DNA from: Sagittula sp048553715
GTDB taxonomy: Bacteria; Pseudomonadota; Alphaproteobacteria; Rhodobacterales; Rhodobacteraceae
Length of the DNA stretch: 64,000 bases
Assembly (NCBI RefSeq): GCF_048553715.1
Contig: NZ_JBLZNC010000002.1
Coordinates: 1-64,000, forward strand
Direction: 5' to 3'
Numbering within the stretch: the stretch's first letter is position 1; every line of letters starts with the position of its first letter. A program made the position numbers and the translations under genes. The notes beneath the pieces were generated by a model. The model searched no databases. It had not been told where the DNA came from and worked only from the letters and a program-made list of their open reading frames with translations. Of this stretch, positions 1 to 8,029 are shown in pieces.

Positions 1-110
1 AAACACGAAAGGAGGCCAAAACATTGACCGCGTCATAAGCCACGACGCATAACTGAGGGTGGGTCAAATCTCGGTGAAAATACCGGGTCAGTTCTCAGTG
101 ACAATCAACA
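1..110. mobile_element. IS21-type insertion sequence terminus (partial, runs off the left edge)
   Basis: Two imperfect direct repeats lie head to tail at 61-84 and 85-110. Each begins GGGTCA, followed by a CTC-GTGA-AAT core, with about 18 of 24 positions identical. The outer one ends in AATCAACA, so on the minus strand the terminus starts TGTTGATTG. Tandem terminal repeats with TGT...ACA ends are typical of IS21-family elements. The body of the element (istA/istB) would lie left of base 1 and is not visible. Family assignment is from memory of IS21 ends. Confidence 0.5.
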
Positions 111-288
111 CCCGCGCGCCCTTTTCGAGATCCCAGACGAACCGGGCCTCCTTGTCGCGCACGAGACCGTTGAGGCCTCGACAGTGGATTTCCCGGAACC
201 CACGCTTCAGGGTGGAAGTTCCTAAAACCTTCCAGGTTGCAGAACGAAGGCGGATGACGGAGCCGGGAGTGGGGTGCGCTGAGATCAT
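88..288 (-). pseudogene. N-terminal fragment of a possible helicase-type protein, cut by the IS end
   Basis: This short minus-strand reading frame starts at an ATG at 288 and reads about 59 residues before entering the IS terminus at 110. The IS supplies the last few codons and the stop. The PGSVIRLRS...W segment and the later GLVRDKEARF segment resemble the small leader domain of large SNF2/DEAD-type helicases found in defence islands. That resemblance is a weak recollection, not a firm match. If right, the rest of the gene was displaced by the insertion. It could also be chance coding. Confidence 0.35.
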
Positions 289-996
289 AAACGGTCCGTA
301 TCTATAAGGCCGCCGTACATAACCTCGATCCGCCGACCGAAACCTATCGCACAGCGATTTCGTTAATTTCGCGCATGGGCGCCGTAATCGGGCCGCCCGA
401 CGTCCACGCTGCTCCGGCCATCCAAAGCCATTTTTTGCAGGTATTCAACCCGGTTAGAGAGGGAAAACGAACCGGCAGTTTTGATCGTTTCACCCCTCTT
501 CTAAACCTGACATGCGGCCTTCGATTCCGGCCCGAAACCGTGAAACCATACAGCTTCGACTGACGGTTCCCCTCTGGTGATGTGAGACCGCGACGTCCTA
601 CACATCGCGCCTTGCCGCGCGGAACGGGCTGTCGGCGGCTGCGTTCTGCCGAGAATTCGGCATGTTGTTCCCGTCGGTTGTCGATGGTGACCCTTCTGCC
701 GTATGAACGATGGCATATCTCGGGGGCTTTCCACGGACCCATCTGGCGGACCGGTCCCCGATATCTCTCGGAGAGCGGCGGATTTCGTTCCGCGATAATT
801 CTTCCCCACCGATGCCTTAACTGCCAATGGCCAAATACCTACAAAGAGCGATTGCAGAGAACGTTTCGCACCATAAGATATTGAGATAGCATAGTTTCAA
901 TTTCAGCGCAGCTTAACTGCCGTGTTTAACCACATGAGCGCATTGCACTTCCTCTCGTAAGGCATCATTGCTGTGCATCTCCGAGAGAGGGTCGCC
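289..996. other. Long non-coding stretch upstream of tniQ
   Basis: About 700 bases carry no convincing gene. Reading frames here are short, lack ribosome binding sites and have unnatural composition. Base composition is visibly less GC-rich than the core genes to the right. I saw no tRNA, no CRISPR repeat and no clear transposon terminal repeat. It is probably decayed accessory DNA plus the tniQ promoter region. Confidence 0.6.
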
Positions 997-2811
997 ATGG
1001 ACACTGCGCTTCCAATTTCTGTGCCTCTGCTCCCGAGGGAGACGGCTTCGTCCTTCTTGTCTCGTTTGGCCAGGGCGAACGGTGTGAACGCCCAAACGTT
1101 CGCGCTTGAACTCGACCTATCGTTCAAGGGCGTAATCGATGGCAGCATCCAAGACGTGAGAAGGCTGGCCGCTTTAGGATCCACGTCCATCGATCAACTG
1201 CGGGCCTGGTCTCCAATATACCTCGGGAACAGTCACCATAGTTTCAGGGGCGAAACATTTCACGCCAGCGCATTGCGTAGCCCGACCGTTCGGGGTTGCC
1301 CTAAGTGTCTGGAAGACTGTTTGGCCGGCCAGGATGGCATGCACCTACAAGGCCACTGGGCACTCACACACGTCACGATCTGCTTGGACCATGGGCACGC
1401 ACTGGTTCCTCTATGGCGCGAGAACGCTATTTACCCTCGCATGGATGCGGCCGAACAATTTCGACTGCTTGAAGACGACATCTGCGCCGGCGTCCTGACC
1501 TCAAGCTTAAGGAGGATCACGCCCTTCGACCTATGGCTGGACAATCGGCTTGCCAATGGCGCGGGCGACAATTGGCTCGATGGATTTCCCCTCCATGCGG
1601 CCGCCAACTTCTGCCACCTGCTTGGCCACGCCCTTATGCGCCATTTCACTTCGGCACCGTCTCGTGTCGAAAAGGAAGACCGCTGGATGCAGTATGAGCT
1701 TGGCTTCGCTGTGGCATCGAAAGGCGAACAGGCTATTCGATCAGCACTGCAGGAACTTCAGGAACTGCCAGGCGGTCCTTCAGATGGCCCCAAGAAGATC
1801 TTTCCGCTGCTCTATGATCGCCTCGCCAGAGACTACGCCGGCACGCCAGATTACCAGGATTTCAGGCGCATCCTGCGAGAGCATCTACAGGAAACTTGGC
1901 CCTTGGGACCAGGCGATGACATCATGGGGGAACCGGTCTCGGAGCGACGATTGCACTCTATCAAGACGGCGTCTCGCGCTACGGGAATTGATGCGCGACG
2001 GTTACGCAAGATGCTCGAGAGCAGCCCCATCTTGTCGAAAGAGATGGCCTCCCGGCCAGATGCCTGGGCCGTCTTTGATGCCACGCTTGCGGAAGATTTC
2101 CTGAGTTCCGCAACCGAACTTGTCGACGCAAAAACCTTCCAGGAGACCATGGGCATTTCCAGGTCACAGTTTGACTTGCTCGTTGAAGATGGCGTCCTGG
2201 CGCCAGCAATCGATACGCCTGAGGTAAAAGCAGTCTGGGATCCGCGAGAAGGCAACACCTTGATCGAAAGGCTCTTGCGAGGGGCGATCTTGTTGCGCCA
2301 AGCCCAGCACAGTTGGTGTCACCTGTCCAAGTCCGCTGCAAGGTTGAAGATCCGTCAAGGTGCTTTGGTACGCGCTATTCTCGAAGGCCAGATTCGCCGT
2401 GTGGGCAACCATGCCGATTTCGACGGTTTCGCTGCCATCTATGTTGACCATGACGAAGTCGTGGCGCTGCTTTCGGACCAGGGTGCTTCGGCACTCACCA
2501 TCGAGCGGTTCGCCAAATCCGTTGGAATTGGCAATCCAACAATACTGAAGCGCCTGATCACCGACGGGCATACTCCCTACACCGAGCTGAGGAACCCGCG
2601 GACACATACACTTCAGGCTTACATCGCCGAAACCGACGCCGCCGAATTTCACACGCGTTTCTTCACGCTCAGGACCATGTCGCTTCATTTCGGCATGTCG
2701 TGGCAACAGCTGTCGTCCAGACTTCGTGCCCGCGGAATCCAGCCCTTCTCACCGGAGGGTGCCGATTTCGGAAGCCTGTACCTTAGGTCGGAGGTCCCTG
2801 AAGACCTTTGA
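997..2811 (+). CDS. tniQ: TniQ/TnsD-family transposon targeting protein (orphan)
   Basis: The protein has 604 residues. TniQ/TnsD proteins select target sites for Tn7-like and Tn5053-like transposons by binding DNA and recruiting the transposase. The N-terminal 140 residues carry the family signature: a PLLPRETASSFLSRLA start, then a zinc-finger-like CPKC at residues 101-104 and CLDH at 129-132, followed by HALVPL. The remaining 460 residues are long for plain TniQ and nearer TnsD-type proteins with C-terminal DNA-binding repeats. The start at 997 is preferred over a GTG at 973 because AGAGAGG lies six bases upstream. No transposase or ATPase partner (TniA/TniB, TnsABC) is next to it, so it looks like a remnant. 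GC content is lower than in the flanking core genes. Confidence 0.8.
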   Translation: MDTALPISVPLLPRETASSFLSRLARANGVNAQTFALELDLSFKGVIDGSIQDVRRLAALGSTSIDQLRAWSPIYLGNSHHSFRGETFHASALRSPTVRGCPKCLEDCLAGQDGMHLQGHWALTHVTICLDHGHALVPLWRENAIYPRMDAAEQFRLLEDDICAGVLTSSLRRITPFDLWLDNRLANGAGDNWLDGFPLHAAANFCHLLGHALMRHFTSAPSRVEKEDRWMQYELGFAVASKGEQAIRSALQELQELPGGPSDGPKKIFPLLYDRLARDYAGTPDYQDFRRILREHLQETWPLGPGDDIMGEPVSERRLHSIKTASRATGIDARRLRKMLESSPILSKEMASRPDAWAVFDATLAEDFLSSATELVDAKTFQETMGISRSQFDLLVEDGVLAPAIDTPEVKAVWDPREGNTLIERLLRGAILLRQAQHSWCHLSKSAARLKIRQGALVRAILEGQIRRVGNHADFDGFAAIYVDHDEVVALLSDQGASALTIERFAKSVGIGNPTILKRLITDGHTPYTELRNPRTHTLQAYIAETDAAEFHTRFFTLRTMSLHFGMSWQQLSSRLRARGIQPFSPEGADFGSLYLRSEVPEDL

Positions 2812-2844
2812 ACGGGACAAGCCAAAACAACCTATGCGAAAGCA

Positions 2845-2873
2845 AAAATGGAGCGGAAATTCCGCTCCATTTT
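2845..2873 (+). terminator. Rho-independent terminator after tniQ
   Basis: A perfect 14-bp inverted repeat (AAAATGGAGCGGAA and its complement) surrounds a single base and ends in TTTT. It lies 33 bases after the tniQ stop and has A and T runs on both sides, so it could work in both directions. Confidence 0.75.
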
Positions 2874-2999
2874 ACTTTAATTATAACACCTTAGGCGCTA
2901 AGGGCCTCGGAAATTCATCGCCAACCGAGGGGTTGCGCACGCTCTTAAATTTTCTTTGCGCACGCTTCTCCTTTTTCTGGCTATTTCCCGCGCCTCAAA

Positions 3000-5291
3000 T
3001 CACCCGCACTTGGAATGTCCGCAGGAGGAGCAGGTCATGCAGCCCTCGACCATCATCATGGTGAACTGGCCGCACGACGGGCAGGCTTTGCCGCGGGGGG
3101 CGTCGAGGCCTACGACTTTGGCAGTCGGATCGGCTTTCAGGCCCATGCCCTCCCCTTCGAGGAAGCCGGTGGCCACCAGATGCTGCTCAATCACGCCGCC
3201 GATGGCTGCAAGGATCGAAGGAATGTATTTCCCCTTCACCCATGCCCCGCCGCGCGGGTCAAACACCGCTTTCAGCTCTTCCACGACAAAGGACACATCA
3301 CCGCCGCGACGGAACACCGCCGAGATCATCCGGGTCAGCGCCAACGTCCAGGCGTAGTGCTCCATGTTTTTGGAATTGATGAAGACCTCGAACGGACGGC
3401 GATGCCCACCAACGATAATATCGTTGATCGTCAGGTAGATGGCATGCTCGCTGTCGGGCCATTTCAGCTTGTAGGTGTTGCCTTCGAGGTGCTCGGGGCG
3501 GTCCAGCGGCTCGGCCATGTAGATCACGTCGCCATGGGGTGTCTGCGGCTCTGCGTCGTCGTTGGCGACCACGGCGGGCGCTTCTTTCTTCTCCTCGGAG
3601 ACCGACAGAACCGAACCGGTCACATCGTTGGGACGGTAAGTGGTGCAGCCCTTGCAGCCGGTTTCATAGGCTTCGAGGTAGACCTCTTTGAACGCCTCGA
3701 AAGAGATGTCTTCGGGGCAGTTGATGGTCTTGGAAATCGAGCTGTCCACCCACTTCTGCGCTGCGGCCTGCATGCGCACGTGGTCCAGCGGCGCCAGCGT
3801 CTGCGCGTTCACGAAATACTCAGGCAGTTCCGCATCGGCGCCGAATTTCTCGCGGTACATCTGAACCGCGTAATCGACCACTTCCTCTTCGGTGCGGGTG
3901 CCGTCCTTTTGCAGAACCTTGCGTGTGTAGGCATAGGCAAAGACCGGTTCGATCCCCGAGGACACGTTGCCCGCATAAAGCGAAATGGTGCCGGTCGGCG
4001 CAATGGACGTGACAAGCGCGTTGCGGATGCCGTGGGTGCGCACCGCCTCGCGGACATCGTCATCCATCGCCATCATATTGCCAGAGGCGAGGTATTTCTC
4101 CGCATCGAACAGCGGGAACGGGCCTTTTTCTTTGGCCAGTTCCACCGACGCGAGATAAGAGGCGCGCGCGATCTGTTTCAGCCAGGCTTCGGCCACGCCA
4201 GCCGCTTCGACGGTGCCGTATTTCTGGCCACACATCAGCAGCGCGTCCGCCAGCCCCGTCACACCCAGACCGATGCGGCGCTTGTTGCGGGCCTCTTCGG
4301 CTTGTGCGGGCAGCGGGAATTTCGACACGTCGACCACGTTGTCCATCATGCGGACAGCCCGCGCCACCAGTTCGTTCAGTGCTTCCTGGTCCAGATCCGC
4401 GTCCGCCTCGAACGGGTTTTTCACCAGACGGGCAAGGTTGATGGACCCCAGCAGGCAGGCACCATAGGGCGGCAGCGGCTGTTCCCCACAGGGGTTGGTC
4501 GCCGCGATGGTTTCCACATAGTTGAGGTTGTTGGCCTTGTTGATGCGGTCGATAAAGATCACACCGGGCTCGGCGTAGTCGTAGGTCGCCTTCATGATGG
4601 TGTTCCACAGATCGCGCGCCTGCACGGTCTTGTAGACGACACCGTCGAACTTCAGCTCCCACGAACCGTCTGCCTTGACCGCTTCCATGAAGGGATCGGT
4701 GACCAGAACGGACAGGTTGAACATGCGCAGACGCGCACTGTCGGATTTGGCGGCAATGAACTGTTCCACATCAGGGTGGTCGCAGCGCATGGTCGCCATC
4801 ATCGCACCACGGCGCGAGCCTGCGGACATAATCGTGCGGCACATGGCGTCCCAGACATCCATGAAGGACAGCGGGCCAGAGGCATCCGCCGCCACGCCCG
4901 CCACCGGTGCGCCCTTGGGGCGGATGGTCGAGAAATCATAGCCGATCCCCCCACCCTGCTGCATGGTCAACGCCGCCTCTTTGAGCATGTCAAAGATGCC
5001 GCCCATGCTGTCGGGCACGGTGCCCATGACGAAACAGTTGAACAGGGTCACGGTGCGGTCGGTGCCTGCGCCTGCGGTGATGCGGCCTGCGGGCAGGTAT
5101 TTGAAATCCTCCAGCGCGTCGTAGAACTTCGCTTCCCATGTCTTGGGATCGGCTTCGGCCTGCGCCAGCGCGCGGGCGATTCGACGCCATGTGTCTTCTA
5201 CGCTGGTGTCGATCGCCGTGCCATCGGCTTCTTTGAGACGATATTTCATGTCCCAGATCTGTTCAGCAATAGGCGCGGCAAAGCGGGTCAT
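3000..5291 (-). CDS. nrdJ: Adenosylcobalamin-dependent (class II) ribonucleotide reductase
   Basis: It reduces ribonucleotides to deoxyribonucleotides with a radical made from coenzyme B12, so it works with or without oxygen. The 763-residue protein has the N-terminal RNR segment, the substrate-site NCFVMGTVPDSMGGI region, a GGGIGYDFSTIRP motif, the NPCGEQPL active-site loop and an APTGTISL motif. The C-terminal CPSCG and CSSCG pairs are the redox-active tail that shuttles electrons. The ATG at 5291 is chosen over an upstream ATG at 5348: AAGAGGAA sits about ten bases before it, and the family motif starts just after. It stands alone and is divergent from the DUF1489 gene. A NrdR-like site lies in the shared intergenic region. 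Confidence 0.95.
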   Translation of the reverse strand: MTRFAAPIAEQIWDMKYRLKEADGTAIDTSVEDTWRRIARALAQAEADPKTWEAKFYDALEDFKYLPAGRITAGAGTDRTVTLFNCFVMGTVPDSMGGIFDMLKEAALTMQQGGGIGYDFSTIRPKGAPVAGVAADASGPLSFMDVWDAMCRTIMSAGSRRGAMMATMRCDHPDVEQFIAAKSDSARLRMFNLSVLVTDPFMEAVKADGSWELKFDGVVYKTVQARDLWNTIMKATYDYAEPGVIFIDRINKANNLNYVETIAATNPCGEQPLPPYGACLLGSINLARLVKNPFEADADLDQEALNELVARAVRMMDNVVDVSKFPLPAQAEEARNKRRIGLGVTGLADALLMCGQKYGTVEAAGVAEAWLKQIARASYLASVELAKEKGPFPLFDAEKYLASGNMMAMDDDVREAVRTHGIRNALVTSIAPTGTISLYAGNVSSGIEPVFAYAYTRKVLQKDGTRTEEEVVDYAVQMYREKFGADAELPEYFVNAQTLAPLDHVRMQAAAQKWVDSSISKTINCPEDISFEAFKEVYLEAYETGCKGCTTYRPNDVTGSVLSVSEEKKEAPAVVANDDAEPQTPHGDVIYMAEPLDRPEHLEGNTYKLKWPDSEHAIYLTINDIIVGGHRRPFEVFINSKNMEHYAWTLALTRMISAVFRRGGDVSFVVEELKAVFDPRGGAWVKGKYIPSILAAIGGVIEQHLVATGFLEGEGMGLKADPTAKVVGLDAPRGKACPSCGQFTMMMVEGCMTCSSCGHSKCG

Positions 5292-5394
5292 GGCAGGCGA
5301 TTCCTCTTGGTCGATATAAGGCGTTGAGCAGGCGCTTTGGGTAGCCAATCCGCGCCCTCATTTGAAGCCCAAAATTGGCTGCCCTGACGTGAAT

Positions 5395-5440
5395 TTTGAC
5401 TACCACTTGAAGCAGCACAGCGTTTGACTACTATATACAG
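5395..5440. promoter_or_regulatory. Repeated operator-like site, possible NrdR box, between nrdJ and the DUF1489 gene
   Basis: TTTGACTAC occurs twice, at 5395-5403 and 5423-5431, 28 bases apart. The second copy runs into CTATATACAG (5431-5440), which matches nine of ten positions of the NrdR core CWATATATWG. The outer flanks of a NrdR box are poorly matched. A rightward promoter may overlap (TTGAAG 5407-5412, TACTAT 5429-5434, spacing 16). Confidence 0.4.
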
Positions 5441-5460
5441 CCTCAGAGGGGAAATTCGTA

Positions 5461-5892
5461 GTGGCTGATTTGACACACTTGGTAAAGCTCTCGGCAGGCA
5501 CCGAAAGCGTTGAAAGCCTGATGGCCTGGCAGTCGGGATTCGCCAAACGCTTCGCCGACGGGCGGCCGCGCCACCGCACCCGCATGTGGCCCAAGAAAGA
5601 GCCGCAGATCGTCGGCGGGGGATCTATCTACTGGGTGATCAAGGGGTTGATCCAGTGCCGTCAACGGGTTCTCGCGATGGAGGAGATGATCGCAGACGAC
5701 GGCATTCGCCACTGTCTGTTGGTGCTGGATCCGCAAATCGTGCGCACCACCACCGCGCCCAAGCGTGCCTTTCAGGGCTGGCGCTACCTGTCGCCCGATG
5801 ACGCCCCCAAGGATTTGCCCAAGGGCCGCGCCGCCGAAGAGCCCCTGCCCCCGGAACTGGCCGGTATGCTGGCGGAAATCGGTGTCATCTGA
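5461..5892 (+). CDS. DUF1489 family protein
   Basis: This 143-residue protein belongs to a conserved alphaproteobacterial family of unknown function. Characteristic blocks are HLVKLSAGTESVESLMAWQ near the start, GGGSIYWVIKG in the middle (about 52-62) and RAFQGWRYLSPDDAPKDL (about 101-118). It starts with GTG at 5461, preceded by AGAGGGG about nine bases upstream. It shares a divergent promoter region with nrdJ and is followed at once by a strong terminator, so it is a single-gene unit. No enzymatic function can be assigned. Confidence 0.9.
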   Translation: MADLTHLVKLSAGTESVESLMAWQSGFAKRFADGRPRHRTRMWPKKEPQIVGGGSIYWVIKGLIQCRQRVLAMEEMIADDGIRHCLLVLDPQIVRTTTAPKRAFQGWRYLSPDDAPKDLPKGRAAEEPLPPELAGMLAEIGVI

Positions 5893-5898
5893 AACGCA

Positions 5899-5926
5899 AA
5901 AAGGCGGCCACGGAGGCCGCCTTTTC
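5899..5926 (+). terminator. Rho-independent terminator after the DUF1489 gene
   Basis: AAAAGGCGGCC pairs perfectly with GGCCGCCTTTT over 11 bp around a five-base loop. It sits 7 bases after the stop and can also serve the convergent porin-like gene. Confidence 0.85.
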
Positions 5927-5949
5927 TTATCCATGCATTCTGAACGGCC

Positions 5950-6843
5950 TCAGAAGCCGGTCGCGCCCAGAAGCGAGGTGACACCATTGCGGTGAACATC
6001 AAGGCTGCTGCTTGCGACCGAATTGGCCGGAACGCGTTTGCGCTGCGCATCGCCGAGCAAAATGGTCGCCCCAAGCGACAGACGGTCGCCATCGGCAAAG
6101 GCAAAATCGGAATTGCCGGTGGCATTCGCATATTCACCGCTGAACATGACACCCTGCCCGCCCAGATCGGCGGTGTAGGACAGGCCCAGAGACGCCACAT
6201 TGGCAGAGCCCGTGGTTCCATCGACGCTCATCGACTGGTAGCTGGCAAAAGTGCCAAAGCCGTTGTCCATCAGCACAGACCCACCAATTGTGGTCGAATG
6301 CACATCGGAATCAGCACCGGCACCATCGGGGCGCGACCGCACGTGCGAGCCCCAGAGGCTGAACATATGCGACAGATCCGCCTGCACCGTCAGACCGACG
6401 TCATTCATCGTTCCGGCGTTCTCCAGATCGGTTTCGCCAAAGAACAGACCGCCTGTGATGCCGTTGCCGGTCACCTTGCCTTCCAGACCGTAGCTGAGCG
6501 CGTCGATCTCGAAATCGTCGTTGAACTCAATCTGGTCCTTGGCAAGGTAAATGCCGCCGCCAAAGCTGTTCGTGAACCAGTAGGTCGGTGTGACATCCAC
6601 GCCAAAATGCGTCGCGTCATCGCCATCATCGGACAGCTGGTTCACGCCCAACGCCAGATCCAGCTCCAGATTGCCAGACCGCATCCCGTGCTCAAGATCC
6701 AGCGACACACCGCTGGCGTCTTCGTCCTGCAGGGACACTTGGCCAAAACCCAGACCGATGGCGGTGCTTTGATAAGACTCTTGCGCCAAGACCGGCGCGG
6801 CCAGAAACAGGCCGCCCGCGGCGGCCAAAACCAGTTTGCTCAT
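5950..6843 (-). CDS. Outer-membrane beta-barrel protein, porin-like
   Basis: The 297-residue protein starts with a clear signal peptide (MSKLVLAAAGGLFLAAPVLA, cleavage after residue 20). The mature part is rich in Gly, Asp, Ser and alternating hydrophobic residues, as in beta strands, and ends in Phe, the usual outer-membrane assembly signal. This suggests a transmembrane barrel, but no porin subfamily is recognised and the cargo is unknown. The ATG at 6843 is chosen because the signal peptide begins there and AGG lies about seven bases upstream. The longer frame reaching 7065 has no leader-like features. Confidence 0.7.
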   Translation of the reverse strand: MSKLVLAAAGGLFLAAPVLAQESYQSTAIGLGFGQVSLQDEDASGVSLDLEHGMRSGNLELDLALGVNQLSDDGDDATHFGVDVTPTYWFTNSFGGGIYLAKDQIEFNDDFEIDALSYGLEGKVTGNGITGGLFFGETDLENAGTMNDVGLTVQADLSHMFSLWGSHVRSRPDGAGADSDVHSTTIGGSVLMDNGFGTFASYQSMSVDGTTGSANVASLGLSYTADLGGQGVMFSGEYANATGNSDFAFADGDRLSLGATILLGDAQRKRVPANSVASSSLDVHRNGVTSLLGATGF

Positions 6844-7099
6844 AATTTGCCTCAATATTTTTTTGATTGGTTTCTGTGGTTTGGTAGCCTGCCGTAGGTC
6901 GATCCGACAAGTGTTAAAGATGCCAGAAGCAGATATTTTTGGTTGACCAAGCCACCACATAGAGTCCCGCGCCAACTCCCGACCACTGCATGTAGCACCC
7001 CCACCCCTATCTGCATGCGCGCACAGGGGGCGCTGCACAATCCGCCCTTCCATCCGGCGCATCATTCGCTACCTTCTGCCCCAAGCAACAGGAGCGATC
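6844..7099. other. Divergent intergenic region
   Basis: The 256 bases hold the promoters of the porin-like gene (leftward) and the yghU-like gene (rightward). An AT-rich T-run lies at 6856-6863 next to the porin start. No RNA gene or palindromic operator was seen. Confidence 0.5.
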
Positions 7100-7936
7100 A
7101 TGACCGACACTTATACCCCCCCTAAAGTCTGGACCTGGGACGCGCCCTCGGGCGGCGCTTGGGCCAACCTGAACCGCCCCATCGCAGGCGCCACCCATGA
7201 CAAGGACCTGCCCAAAGGCGACCACCCCTTCCAGCTGTATTCCATGGGCACGCCCAACGGCCAAAAGGTCACCATCTTGTTCGAAGAGCTGCTGGCCGCC
7301 GGGCATGCCGCCGAATATGACGCATGGCTGATCAAGATCGGAGATGGCGACCAGTTCGGATCGGGCTTTGTCGAGGCGAACCCCAACTCGAAAATTCCGG
7401 CACTGTGGGATCACAGCGGTGATGCCCCCGTGCGCGTCTTCGAATCCGCAGCGATCCTGATGCATCTAGCAGAGAAATTCGACGCCTTCCTTGGACCGCG
7501 CGAACAGCGCGCCGAAATGCTGTCGTGGCTGTTCTGGCAGATGGGCAGCGCGCCCTACCTTGGCGGCGGCTTTGGTCACTTCTACGCCTACGCGCCCGAG
7601 AAATATGAATACCCCATCAACCGCTTCACCATGGAGGTCAAACGACAGATGGATGTTCTCGACCGTCATCTGGCCAGCAACCAGTTCATGGTGGGCGACC
7701 ATTACACCATTGCCGATATGGCGATCTGGCCGTGGTACGGGCGCACCGTCCATGGCGAGGCTTATGACGCGGGCGAATTCCTCGACGTGGGCATCTACAA
7801 AAACCTCAAACGCTGGGCGGACGAGATCCTTGACCGCACCCCTGTGCAGCGTGGCCGGATCGTCAACCGCTCGGGCGAGGGCCTGCTGGAAAACCGCCAC
7901 AGCGCGGCAGATATTGACGCCGTGCTCAAGGGCTAA
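7100..7936 (+). CDS. yghU: Glutathione S-transferase family, YghU-type disulfide-bond oxidoreductase
   Basis: The 278-residue protein follows E. coli YghU almost block by block: TPPKVWTWD near the start, HPFQLYSMGTPNGQKVTI, YDAWLIKIGDGDQFGSGFVEANPNSKIPAL, GGGFGHFY and IADMAIWPWYG. YghU is a glutathione-dependent disulfide reductase with two glutathiones per site. The fold is an N-terminal thioredoxin-like domain (about 43-130) followed by an all-helical domain. CAGGAGCG precedes the ATG. It stands alone and a GC-rich hairpin follows. It is cytosolic, and a role in thiol redox housekeeping is inferred. Confidence 0.92.
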   Translation: MTDTYTPPKVWTWDAPSGGAWANLNRPIAGATHDKDLPKGDHPFQLYSMGTPNGQKVTILFEELLAAGHAAEYDAWLIKIGDGDQFGSGFVEANPNSKIPALWDHSGDAPVRVFESAAILMHLAEKFDAFLGPREQRAEMLSWLFWQMGSAPYLGGGFGHFYAYAPEKYEYPINRFTMEVKRQMDVLDRHLASNQFMVGDHYTIADMAIWPWYGRTVHGEAYDAGEFLDVGIYKNLKRWADEILDRTPVQRGRIVNRSGEGLLENRHSAADIDAVLKG

Positions 7937-7952
7937 GCGTTTCGCTCCCGTA

Positions 7953-7973
7953 GGGCGGGGCTGTGCCCCGCCC
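7953..7973 (+). terminator. GC-rich hairpin after yghU
   Basis: GGGCGGGG and CCCCGCCC form a perfect 8-bp stem with a five-base loop 16 bases after the stop. There is no T run, so it may only slow polymerase or protect the 3' end. Confidence 0.45.
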
Positions 7974-8029
7974 GTCTGGGGCACACCAGCGGCCTTTCCA
8001 AGACATATCGGCCCGCTAGATCACCGGCT

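Noticed and set aside
344..742. 132-residue minus-strand ORF in the left non-coding region
   Set aside because: It has no ribosome site and no family-like residues, and overlaps other equally poor frames.
2881..2999. Possible tRNA in the tniQ-nrdJ spacer
   Set aside because: Several hairpins exist but they do not form a cloverleaf, and there is no TTCGA-type arm.
3015..5327. Very long plus-strand open frame opposite nrdJ
   Set aside because: It is the antisense of nrdJ, with a His/Arg-rich composition from high-GC codons and no family features.
5292..5460. Cobalamin riboswitch upstream of nrdJ
   Set aside because: The leader is only about 170 bases and contains no recognisable B12-box-like element.
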